A stretch of DNA of 64,000 nucleotides from JBBDRJ01 sp963766295 (GTDB lineage: Bacteria > Actinomycetota > JAICYB01). The notes under the pieces are model-generated. The model worked only from the letters and a program-made list of their open reading frames with translations. It had not been told where the DNA came from and did not search any database. This document shows positions 24,802 through 32,026 of this stretch, piece after piece; the first letter of the stretch is position 1, and each line of letters begins with the position of its first letter. Made by a program: the position numbers and the translations under genes. Location of the stretch: the NCBI GenBank assembly GCA_963766295.1, contig CAVXYW010000002.1, positions 1,488,001 to 1,552,000 of the forward strand, given 5' to 3'.

Positions 24802-25505
24802 ATCGGGATGTTCGCGCCGCTCAAGGGCGCGAGCGCATCGTCCAGCAACGCGACGATGAGGCGCCCGGCGTCTTCGGTTGTAAGTCCGGCCTTGAGGTGC
24901 GGTGCCGCGCGACGCAACATTTCGGTGTCAACGGCGCCAGGACTGATGCAAACCGTGCTGATGCCGAAATCCCGTCCTTCTACGGCAAGAGCCTCTGTGA
25001 GTCCGACGACTCCGTACTTGGAAACGTTGTAGGCCGACAGTCCTGGAAACTTTTCGGTGGCGTAAACACCAGAAAGCGACGCGATAGTCACGATGCGGCC
25101 GCCGCCGGCCTCACGCATAAGGGTGAAGGCACGGCGGCAGCAGAAGAACGTGCCCGTCAAGTTCACCGCGATCGTCTGGGACCAGGATTCGTCGGATGTC
25201 GCCTCTATCAATGAAGGTTCGAGCACACCTGCGGCGCACACCAAGACGGTTGGCGGACCGATCTCGAGAGCAGAGGCGAACAGGCCGTCGACATCGCGCG
25301 GGTCTGAGACATCGCAAACCACGGACGAGGCGCGCATACCTTCGGCGCGCAGTCGTTCCGCTGCTTCATCGATCAGGTTCTGAGTGCGCGCGGCCAGCAC
25401 GACATGGGCACCGGCCCGAGCCAGTTGCTCGGCCGTGCCCAGACCGATGCCGCGGCTCGCACCGGTAACAACAGCTACGCGACCCTCGATCCAGCCGGTT
25501 CCCAT
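24786..25505 (-). CDS. short-chain dehydrogenase/reductase, possibly sepiapterin reductase-like
   Basis: 239 residues, classical SDR: nucleotide motif TGASRGIG (14-21), LVCAAGVLEP, and the catalytic Ser143, Tyr159, Lys163 (SAYNVSK). Arg40 in VVLAART, after the second strand, suggests NADP preference. Its ATG overlaps the stop of the glycosyltransferase gene (TGATG), making it the last gene of the FolE-PTPS operon. That position suggests it reduces a pterin such as 6-pyruvoyl-tetrahydropterin, the job of sepiapterin reductase; by sequence alone it could be any SDR. Confidence 0.85.
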   Translation of the reverse strand: MGTGWIEGRVAVVTGASRGIGLGTAEQLARAGAHVVLAARTQNLIDEAAERLRAEGMRASSVVCDVSDPRDVDGLFASALEIGPPTVLVCAAGVLEPSLIEATSDESWSQTIAVNLTGTFFCCRRAFTLMREAGGGRIVTIASLSGVYATEKFPGLSAYNVSKYGVVGLTEALAVEGRDFGISTVCISPGAVDTEMLRRAAPHLKAGLTTEDAGRLIVALLDDALAPLSGANIPIFSNR

Positions 25506-26587
25506 CAGCCGATACTCGCTTGTTGACTGTTCGTTAGGCGAACGTAGAGGGCCTCGTGCGCGTCCAGCGTGCTCTCCAGAGACAGATTCTTCTCTGCGTG
25601 CTGCCTACAGGAGTGTCGCTCGAATCGGTCGGCATTCTTCAGCTCTCGAGCTGCGGCATCGACATCATCGACCAGCGCTCCCGTAACTCCGTCATTCACG
25701 ACTTCGACCAAACCTCCACGCCGGTACGCGATGACCGGAGTTCCTGCGGCCTGAGCCTCGGCCGCTACGAGCCCGTAGGGCTCGTCCCACGAAACCGGAC
25801 AAAGCACCGCGCGCGAACCAGCCATCACATTCCAAAGTTCGGCGCGCGGAAGCGCGTCGCAAACGTCGATTCCTGGATCCCCGCGATGAGGCTCGATGTG
25901 ACTTGCCGCGTATTCCTCGTCGTATGCGCTTCCGACGAGGATCAATTGGGTACCGGCGCGCTTCGCGATCTCAATGGCTTCGGCCGCACCCTTTTCAGGA
26001 CTGAAGCGTCCGGCGAAAAGCACGCACTCGCCTGCTTCGGCAGACCACGGGATGCGATCCACCGGTACGCCATTGAGCAGAACGAGGTCCACCTTCGTCT
26101 GAGCCGCTTGCCATGCCTGTGCGTGCGGGCCTGAAACGCACGCGACAGCGATCGTTCCCGAACTCCGGCTCTCGTTCAATGCGTCCGCGATGGATTCGTC
26201 CGGCGGGAGGTGCACGGTGTGAACAACGGGTGCGGTGATGTTCCTCGCAAATGTGATAGCGGGAACGTCGAATGCGTGGTTGTGGACTATGTCGTGTCCA
26301 CCGTCCGCCACGAGCTCGTAAACGCGCCCGAAGGCATCATCTGCTGCTGAACTGGTCTTCGCTTGGTCCTCACCCGCCCGAAAGAACGTATCTGCGAGTT
26401 CGGAGGAGTCCACTTCGGTGTCCACGACGTGCACACCGTTGATCGACGACCCGGTCGACGCGTAAACACTCACCTCGTGTCCGCGCTTCGTGAGGCCCTC
26501 CGCGATGTCCGCGAGCAGCGCTTGTGAGCCACCGAGCTGCGGTTCCCGTATAGGAGTCACCAGCGGAGCTACGAACGCGATCCTCAA
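25505..26587 (-). CDS. family 4 (GT-B) glycosyltransferase
   Basis: About 360 residues. The N-terminal acceptor domain starts IAFVAPLVTPIREPQLGGSQ; the C-terminal donor domain has CVLFAGRFSPEKG, LILVGSAYDEEY and the EX7E-type nucleotide-sugar motif in SWDEPYGLVAAEAQAAGTPV. The TTG at 26587 overlaps the methyltransferase stop (TTGA) and gives the normal start MRIAFVAPL; GTG at 26602 is an alternative. The acceptor may be the pterin made by the upstream genes, because cyanobacterial tetrahydrobiopterin glucosyltransferases are also GT4 enzymes; this is inference. Confidence 0.88.
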   Translation of the reverse strand: MRIAFVAPLVTPIREPQLGGSQALLADIAEGLTKRGHEVSVYASTGSSINGVHVVDTEVDSSELADTFFRAGEDQAKTSSAADDAFGRVYELVADGGHDIVHNHAFDVPAITFARNITAPVVHTVHLPPDESIADALNESRSSGTIAVACVSGPHAQAWQAAQTKVDLVLLNGVPVDRIPWSAEAGECVLFAGRFSPEKGAAEAIEIAKRAGTQLILVGSAYDEEYAASHIEPHRGDPGIDVCDALPRAELWNVMAGSRAVLCPVSWDEPYGLVAAEAQAAGTPVIAYRRGGLVEVVNDGVTGALVDDVDAAARELKNADRFERHSCRQHAEKNLSLESTLDAHEALYVRLTNSQQASIG

Positions 26588-27375
26588 TCGACGCGCTTCC
26601 ACGCAATGTCTCGAGGGGGGTTCATACCGATCACTTCGTAAGGAACGCACGCCTGCCTGCGCTCGGCGATCGCGTCGACGGCCCAGGGATAGACGATGCT
26701 CGCCAGGTCGATCGCTTCATCGAGGGTGCCGAAGTCGATGCACATATCTCCATCGAACGCCAAATATTCGAATCCACGCTCGCGCAGCCAGTCAACGTCC
26801 GACGGCCACACGATCGCGATGAGACCGCCCGGAGCTGCTACCCGAGTCATCTCCCGCAATCCGGGCTCACCGCCGTGAGCAGGATCGGAGGTGAACGACG
26901 AGCAGGACACGACGAGGTCCGCACTGGCGTCCTGGGCGGGGATCGCGTCGAAGAATCCGCGACGGATCTCCACGCCAAGGTGCGCAACCTTTGCTCCCAG
27001 TAGTCGACGCAGCGCAAAGCACGGCTCTACTGCGATCAGCCGCTCGCATCGCTCTGCGATAGGTACCGTGAGCCGGCCGCTTCCGGCCGCGACCTCTACG
27101 GCAGAAGTCGCCGCCGGCAACCACGCTAAAACATCCGGATGGATGTGCTCGCCCCGTATGAGCCGCTCCCACAGATCCGGCTCCTTCCGGTATACAAGCT
27201 CCCAGGCAACCTGCGACGCCACGGCACGCCACGCGTCCTCGTCCCCGGCAAGCGCGGCATCGGCCGTTTCCCCGAAAGGCTTAAGGAACCGCGTGCGTTC
27301 GTCGTCGTCGAATAGGTGGAGATCCTCCGGTGAGTAGCGCGCGATGAGAGTGTCCGGGGCAGCCGCCTCAGTCAC
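26584..27375 (-). CDS. class I SAM-dependent methyltransferase
   Basis: 263 residues. The SAM-binding motif I is AVEVAAGSGRLTVPIAERCE (about residue 90), followed by LIAVEPCFALRRLLGAKV and ADLVVSCSSFTSDPAHGGEP; TRVAAPGGLIAIVWP is motif III. An N-terminal helical cap of about 85 residues precedes the fold. The GTG start at 27375 overlaps the end of the PTPS gene by 8 bases; longer readings enter PTPS coding sequence. The substrate may be the pterin or a sugar on it, judged only by operon context. Confidence 0.85.
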   Translation of the reverse strand: MTEAAAPDTLIARYSPEDLHLFDDDERTRFLKPFGETADAALAGDEDAWRAVASQVAWELVYRKEPDLWERLIRGEHIHPDVLAWLPAATSAVEVAAGSGRLTVPIAERCERLIAVEPCFALRRLLGAKVAHLGVEIRRGFFDAIPAQDASADLVVSCSSFTSDPAHGGEPGLREMTRVAAPGGLIAIVWPSDVDWLRERGFEYLAFDGDMCIDFGTLDEAIDLASIVYPWAVDAIAERRQACVPYEVIGMNPPRDIAWKRVD

Positions 27376-27778
27376 GTCGGCGTTCGGCCCAGTTCTTCTC
27401 CGTCTCGCCGATCCGAACCGAGTACAAGAGTCCGTCCGGAAGGTTCGCGTCGAGCCTGGACCAGAACGCGGACGCCAGGTTCTCCGTGGTTGGTATGACT
27501 CCGCGCAACCAGTCGACATCGACGTTGAGATTTCGATGATCGACATCGTCGATGATCTGCTTGCGCATCACCAAGGCGAGCTCCGACAGGTCGAATACGA
27601 ATCCCGTTTCTGGATTCGGTTCGCTCTGCAGGGTCACTTCCAGCACGTAATTGTGTCCATGCCCTGACGGATTGCTGCACTTTCCGAAGATCTCCCTGTT
27701 CTTTTCTTCGGAGAACTCCGGGTTGAACAGCGTGTGGCCCGCGCTGAACACCTCGCGGCGCGTCACGAAAACCGGCAA
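27368..27778 (-). CDS. 6-pyruvoyl-tetrahydropterin synthase, PTPS-II type
   Basis: 136 residues. Zinc ligands are His15 (FSAGHTL), His40 and His42. The signature is CSNPSGHGH, i.e. Cys34-X5-HGH, the form of tetrahydrobiopterin-making PTPS-II; QueD has C-X3-HGH and folate-salvage PTPS-III has E-X2-HGH. The rest of the site is complete: Asp80-His81 (VDHRNL), Glu99 (TTEN, pterin anchor) and Glu125. It converts 7,8-dihydroneopterin triphosphate to 6-pyruvoyl-tetrahydropterin. It is separated from folE by one base. A QueD role is less likely on the motif, and no other queuosine gene is near. Confidence 0.92.
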   Translation of the reverse strand: MPVFVTRREVFSAGHTLFNPEFSEEKNREIFGKCSNPSGHGHNYVLEVTLQSEPNPETGFVFDLSELALVMRKQIIDDVDHRNLNVDVDWLRGVIPTTENLASAFWSRLDANLPDGLLYSVRIGETEKNWAERRRD

Positions 27779-27779
27779 G

Positions 27780-28412
27780 TCAGTGCCGTTCGGTTCCGCG
27801 AGACAGCGCCAGGAACTCTTCCCGCGTCCGCGAGTCGTTACGCACGGCTCCCAGCAGCGCGGAAGTAACTGTGGTTGAGCCAGGTTTCTCGACGCCTCGT
27901 AAGGCCATGCACATGTGTTCGGCCTCGAGGATTACGCCCACACCTTTTGGATCGAGATTGTCCTGAAGCCAGTTCGCTATCTGCTGCGTCAATCGCTCTT
28001 GCACCTGAAGGTCTCGCGAGAACATCTCGACGAGACGCGCGAGCTTCGACAGCCCGAGGATCCGATCGCGTGGTAGGTAAGCGACGTGCGCAACGCCAAC
28101 GAAAGGCAACAGGTGGTGCTCACACAGCGAGTGGAATCGGATATTGCGAGCGATGATCAGCTCGTCGTATCCCTCGTCATTGGGAAAGGTCGTTGGACGG
28201 AAGGGACGGTGCTCGAGAAACTCGGAATAGGCCTGCGCAACTCGCCTCGGAGTGTCCTTCAGGTTCTCGCTGTCGACGTCGACACCGAAAGCCAGCAGCA
28301 GGTCTCGGATCGCCTTCTCGGCGGCTTGCTCGTCGACAGCCGGAGGCGACGGAACGGCCGCAAGTTCCGGTTCCTCAGCAACCGGCCGTCGGGCTCGCGC
28401 TGGCTTGCTCAT
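27780..28412 (-). CDS. folE: GTP cyclohydrolase I
   Basis: 210 residues, type IA. Zinc ligands Cys97 and His100 (SLCEHHLLPF) and Cys168 (AEHMCMALRG); the GTP site includes LGLSKLARLVEMFSRDLQVQ. A 30-residue Pro/Ala-rich N-terminal tail precedes the fold. It makes 7,8-dihydroneopterin triphosphate from GTP, the entry to folate, 7-deazaguanine and tetrahydrobiopterin pathways. It is the first gene of an operon with PTPS-II, a methyltransferase, a GT4 and an SDR; folate genes (folP, folB, folK) are absent here. Confidence 0.96.
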   Translation of the reverse strand: MSKPARARRPVAEEPELAAVPSPPAVDEQAAEKAIRDLLLAFGVDVDSENLKDTPRRVAQAYSEFLEHRPFRPTTFPNDEGYDELIIARNIRFHSLCEHHLLPFVGVAHVAYLPRDRILGLSKLARLVEMFSRDLQVQERLTQQIANWLQDNLDPKGVGVILEAEHMCMALRGVEKPGSTTVTSALLGAVRNDSRTREEFLALSRGTERH

Positions 28413-28483
28413 TGTTTGTCCCGGATCGAGGTCACAACGACACCCAACCTATTACGGAATCGACTTCTGATCGGCCGGGCCTG

Positions 28484-28894
28484 CTAGTGCGTGGCCGTTC
28501 GCAGTCTTCGGGTCAGGAACACCAGTAACACCAGGCCGAGTCCCGTACCGGCGGCCACCGGCAGCCACGGAATCGGCGTCGAGGTCGACGCCGCGGTGGT
28601 GTCGTCCGGCGAACCACCCGCGTCGATGGCGGGCCCAACGTTGCCCCCGGTCAACGAATTAGGGGCTGCATCCCGGGCCTCCTTCGCAGAAGCCGAACCT
28701 CCGCCTCCACCACCAGGCCCTACAACGTTTCCCGAGATCGAGCCGGAGCCACCCACGTAGCCGACCATGCCGCCGTTGGAAACATGGAGTCCGCCGTCAC
28801 CTCGTTGCCCGTGTTGATCTGACGTCTGCGCCGAAACCGGACGAGCAACGACTACCACCAGAACGGCGACGAGCAGGACTAGAAATCGACGCAT
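28484..28894 (-). CDS. exported Gly-rich protein with C-terminal membrane anchor
   Basis: 136 residues: an N-terminal signal peptide (VLLVAVLVVVVARPVSA, likely cleaved after Ala at about 22), a Gly/Ser-rich middle with a GGGGGG stretch, a disordered Thr/Ser segment, one helix (about 109-128, WLPVAAGTGLGLVLLVFL) and a basic tail RRLR. The layout resembles sortase substrates but there is no LPXTG. No family was recognised. It lies 71 bases before folE in the same direction. Confidence 0.7.
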   Translation of the reverse strand: MRRFLVLLVAVLVVVVARPVSAQTSDQHGQRGDGGLHVSNGGMVGYVGGSGSISGNVVGPGGGGGGSASAKEARDAAPNSLTGGNVGPAIDAGGSPDDTTAASTSTPIPWLPVAAGTGLGLVLLVFLTRRLRTATH

Positions 28895-28939
28895 ACGGCA
28901 CTTTATGCCCTAAACGAGCTTCGCCAAACAGCGGCACCG

Positions 28940-28961
28940 GTAGCCCTCCCCTCGGGGCTAC
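28940..28961 (-). terminator. stem-loop after the ABC permease gene
   Basis: GTAGCCC and GGGCTAC pair around an 8-base loop in the 93-base gap between the permease stop and the Gly-rich protein start. The T-run is weak, so this is a possible terminator only. Confidence 0.4.
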
Positions 28962-28987
28962 GGCCCGATGCAGCACCCCGGATGCGC

Positions 28988-29791
28988 TTACTCGCTGGTC
29001 GAACGTGCGTACTGACGGGTTGCGAGCGGAACGAAGACGGCGAGGATCGCGGCAACCCAGATCAGCGCATACAGAACTGGATGGTTCAACGACCAGGCTT
29101 CCGAGTTCGACACGTAAGGCACAGCGTTGCCGAAAGCTTCCCGCGCCGCTTGTGCCACCGCGGAAACCGGGTTCCACTCGGCCATGGTCCGCAGAACGGT
29201 AGGCAGGTTCTGACTCGGCACGAACGTGTTGGCGATGAACGTGAACGGGAAGATGAAGATGAACGACGCGTTGTTGACGACCTCTACGCTGCGAACCTTG
29301 AGCCCGACCCACGCCATCACCCATGAGATCGCGTAGGCGAAGAGCAGCAGAAGTAGGAAACCTCCAATCGCTTCCGGGATCGAGGTGCGAACCCGCCAAC
29401 CGATGATCAAGCCGGTGAGGGCCATGACTGTCAGAGCGATCGCATTGTTCACGACGTCGCTGGCCGTTCGGCCGACGAGAACCGCCGATCGCGCCATGGG
29501 AAGCGACCGGAATCGGTCGATGATCCCCTTCTGCATGTCGTCGGCTAGTCCTACTCCGGTATAGGACGCACCGAAGAGGATGTTCTGAGCGAAGATCCCG
29601 GCGATCAGGAATTCGCGGTAGTTGCTGCCGGGGATGTCGATCGATCCGCCGAAGATGTATCCGAACAGCAGCACGAACATGATCGGCGACATCGTCGTCC
29701 ACACCAGGACGTCCGGCATCCGTCTTGTCTTGATCAGGTTGCGCTTCGCAATGACGGCTCCGTCCGCGAGAGCCAAGGCTAGTGCGGTCAT
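28988..29791 (-). CDS. ABC-2 type transporter permease (DrrB-like)
   Basis: 267 residues with six predicted membrane helices, starting with a cytosolic RNLIKTRRMPDVLVWTT segment. The signatures GIFAQNILFGASYTGVGLAD and KGIIDRFRSLPMARSAVLVG are typical of DrrB/daunorubicin-resistance permeases. It overlaps the ATPase gene by 4 bases, so the two form a drug or lipid exporter; the substrate is unknown. Confidence 0.92.
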   Translation of the reverse strand: MTALALALADGAVIAKRNLIKTRRMPDVLVWTTMSPIMFVLLFGYIFGGSIDIPGSNYREFLIAGIFAQNILFGASYTGVGLADDMQKGIIDRFRSLPMARSAVLVGRTASDVVNNAIALTVMALTGLIIGWRVRTSIPEAIGGFLLLLLFAYAISWVMAWVGLKVRSVEVVNNASFIFIFPFTFIANTFVPSQNLPTVLRTMAEWNPVSAVAQAAREAFGNAVPYVSNSEAWSLNHPVLYALIWVAAILAVFVPLATRQYARSTSE

Positions 29792-30780
29792 CGTGCCAGC
29801 TCCTTCTCTTTGGATTCTTTGTGTTCGTCACCAAATCCGTTACCGGCCGCGTGGCCGGTCAAGGTCAGGAAGACGTCGTCCAGAGTCGGACGACGCAGTC
29901 CTACGTCGACAACGCCGACCTGGTTGCGATGCAGCTTCTGCAAGGCCAACCGCAGCGAATCGGTTCCCTTGTCGACTGCTGCAGTGAGCCGGCGGTTGGC
30001 TTTGTCGATCTGAACGGTCCCGACGGCTACAGCATCGAGAACCGTCTGCGCGCGACGCATGTCGGTCTGGCGCTCGACGATGATCTCGACACGCTCACCG
30101 CCTAGCTCTGCCTTGAGCTGGTCGGCGGTTCCTTCGGCGATCACCTTTCCGTGATCGATCACGACGATGTTGTCCGCAAGCTGATCGGCTTCTTCCATGT
30201 ACTGCGTAGTGAGCAGCAAGGTGCTCCCGCCGCGGACGAGCTCTCGGATCGTTTCCCACAGGCCGACACGGCTGGCCGGGTCGAGGCCGGTGGTCGGTTC
30301 GTCGAGGAAGACCACCGGCGGAGAGGCGACCAGCGCGGCGGCAAGATCGAGCCGCCGCTGCATGCCGCCCGAGTACGTCTTCGTCATACGGTCACCGGCG
30401 TCGACGAGTCCGAAGCGCTCGATGAGCAATCGCGCCCGCACTTTGGACTCTTTGCGTCCGAGGCCGTAGAGCCGCCCGACCATCTCGAGGTTCTCCGGCC
30501 CTGTCAGGTGCTCGTCGACTGCTGCGTTCTGTCCGGACAACCCGATGCGCTTGCGCACCTTGCCGGGGTCGGAGAGCAGATCCACCCCGGCCACCTGCGC
30601 CGTGCCCTCGTCGGGCGTAAGCAGTGTGGTCAGGATGCGGACGGCCGTCGTCTTGCCGGCGCCGTTCGGGCCGAGCAAACCAAGCACGGTGCCCTTGGGA
30701 ACGACGAGGTCGAGCCCGTCCAGCGCGGTCACGTCCCCGAAACGCTTTACGAGTCCTGCGGTTCGAATCATGTCAGCCAC
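29788..30780 (-). CDS. ABC transporter ATP-binding protein (DrrA-like)
   Basis: 330 residues. Walker A GPNGAGKTT (37-45), signature TYSGGMQRRLDLAAAL, Walker B VVFLDEPTTGLDP, and the extended C-terminal domain of DrrA proteins (to about 310). It is cotranscribed with the DrrB-like permease. The start is the GTG at 30780 with AGGAGG upstream; ATG at 30771 is possible. The MarR regulator and a palindrome on the divergent side are the likely control for this exporter. Confidence 0.94.
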   Translation of the reverse strand: MADMIRTAGLVKRFGDVTALDGLDLVVPKGTVLGLLGPNGAGKTTAVRILTTLLTPDEGTAQVAGVDLLSDPGKVRKRIGLSGQNAAVDEHLTGPENLEMVGRLYGLGRKESKVRARLLIERFGLVDAGDRMTKTYSGGMQRRLDLAAALVASPPVVFLDEPTTGLDPASRVGLWETIRELVRGGSTLLLTTQYMEEADQLADNIVVIDHGKVIAEGTADQLKAELGGERVEIIVERQTDMRRAQTVLDAVAVGTVQIDKANRRLTAAVDKGTDSLRLALQKLHRNQVGVVDVGLRRPTLDDVFLTLTGHAAGNGFGDEHKESKEKELAR

Positions 30781-30958
30781 AAGTGCCTCCTAGCTCTCTG
30801 ATACGACTGCTATCGGTCTGACTCCCGAACCGAAAGCGACTCATCGGTGAGGAGAATTTCCGACCTTTCCTGACCCTCGTACGCAGATCCACGACGCGTT
30901 CGTCGAAAGGAATCGCGGCGGCTGATACGGACTTGACTCTTGACCTCCCGAGGAGGAA

Positions 30959-30979
30959 TAATGCATGCGTCATGCATTA
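30959..30979. promoter_or_regulatory. 9-bp inverted repeat, candidate MarR operator
   Basis: TAATGCATG and CATGCATTA flank a 3-base spacer, a perfect dyad in the 217-base gap between the divergent DrrA and DUF3224 genes, 19 bases before the DUF3224 start. A MarR-family gene is second in the rightward operon, so this is a plausible site for control in both directions. Confidence 0.5.
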
Positions 30980-30997
30980 GTGATCTTGGGAGGTGGC

Positions 30998-31393
30998 ATG
31001 CAGAAGCACATCGAAGGGGCGTTCGAGGTAACCGGCTGGTCAGAGGAGCAAGCACCAGGGCTTGAGGGCGCCGCGAAGGTGACGATCGCGAGGATCGAGC
31101 AGCGGTTCACCGGCGGCATCCAAGCCGAGACAATCTCCGACACCGTCATGACGTATCGAGAAGACGGAACCGCAGAGTTCCTCGGCTACCAACGTGTTCA
31201 GGGTGGGATCGGAGACAAGGTCGGCGCTTTCGTTTTTCGCGCCACAGGCAACTTCGACGGCAAGGAAGCGCGAACCAGCATCGAGGTTGTCCCAAACTCT
31301 GCGACTGGTGACCTCACTGGCCTTCGTGGGACTGGGGTAGCGACAGCGCCTCTCGGCACCACGGGGACCTTCACACTCGACTACGAGTTGTGA
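30998..31393 (+). CDS. DUF3224 domain protein
   Basis: 131 residues forming a lipocalin-like small beta barrel: FEVTGWSEEQAPGLEGAAKV, VMTYREDGTAEFLGYQRVQG, FVFRATGNFDGKEARTS and a terminal GTFTLDYEL. DUF3224 proteins are of unknown function and often sit with MarR regulators. I take the ATG at 30998, which has GGGAGGTGG upstream, rather than the ATG at 30965, which lies inside the palindrome. Confidence 0.85.
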   Translation: MQKHIEGAFEVTGWSEEQAPGLEGAAKVTIARIEQRFTGGIQAETISDTVMTYREDGTAEFLGYQRVQGGIGDKVGAFVFRATGNFDGKEARTSIEVVPNSATGDLTGLRGTGVATAPLGTTGTFTLDYEL

Positions 31394-31394
31394 G

Positions 31395-31928
31395 GTGAAT
31401 GCGTCCCCACGTCACGTGGCGAATCTGGTCGGTGCTTTGGCGTTGGCAGTCTCTGATCGGATGGCGGATCAAGTGGTCGATAGAACGGGCCATTCGCAGA
31501 CGGGCGCAGCCGCGCTCTCTGCGCTGCATCAGTTCCTCGATCGGTCGACCGTAGATCGACTGGGTCAAGTTGTCGGACTTAGTCAATCGGGCACAGTCCG
31601 CCTGGTGGACCGCCTAGTGCACGGCGGGTTTGTTCGTCGAGGTCCCGGCGAGGATGGCCGCACGACGAGCGTGGCCCTCACTAGTGTGGGACGCCGTGCG
31701 GCTGAGCGAGTCGAGGAAGCTCGCATGCAGGTCCTCGTCGAAGTTATCGAGCGGCTGTCAGAGAAGGAGCGGAAGAACTTCGCCGACCTGATTGGGCGCC
31801 TCCTCGTCGGACTAATGCGCGAACCCGGCGCGACTAAATGGATCTGCCGCATGTGCGATCTCGGCGCGTGTGGGCGACCCGAGGGTCAGTGCCCGATAGA
31901 GCGAGCCGCGCACGGCGCTTACGGATAA
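31395..31928 (+). CDS. MarR-family transcriptional regulator with Cys-rich tail
   Basis: 177 residues. The winged helix covers about 35-110 (STVDRLGQVVGLSQSGTVRL, then GEDGRTTSVALTSVGRRAAE). The C-terminus has four cysteines, ICRMCDLGACGRPEGQC, which could bind a metal or act as a redox switch. The GTG start comes one base after the DUF3224 stop with AGGTG at the junction. It probably represses its own operon and the divergent DrrAB-type exporter through the dyad at 30959-30979. Confidence 0.88.
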   Translation: MNASPRHVANLVGALALAVSDRMADQVVDRTGHSQTGAAALSALHQFLDRSTVDRLGQVVGLSQSGTVRLVDRLVHGGFVRRGPGEDGRTTSVALTSVGRRAAERVEEARMQVLVEVIERLSEKERKNFADLIGRLLVGLMREPGATKWICRMCDLGACGRPEGQCPIERAAHGAYG

Positions 31929-32012
31929 CCCGCGGGACTCGCTCGGCCTGGCCGCTTGACTCACAGTTGCCACGGCGCTTACCCGCCTCCTTCCCCGCGC
32001 CGTCGATGTGTG

Positions 32013-32026
32013 CGAACATGTGTTCG
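32013..32026. promoter_or_regulatory. LexA (SOS) box at the dinB start
   Basis: CGAACATGTGTTCG is a perfect dyad matching the Gram-positive/actinobacterial LexA consensus CGAAC-N4-GTTCG. It directly overlaps the likely GTG start of dinB, so it would block transcription entering the gene under no-damage conditions. Confidence 0.8.
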
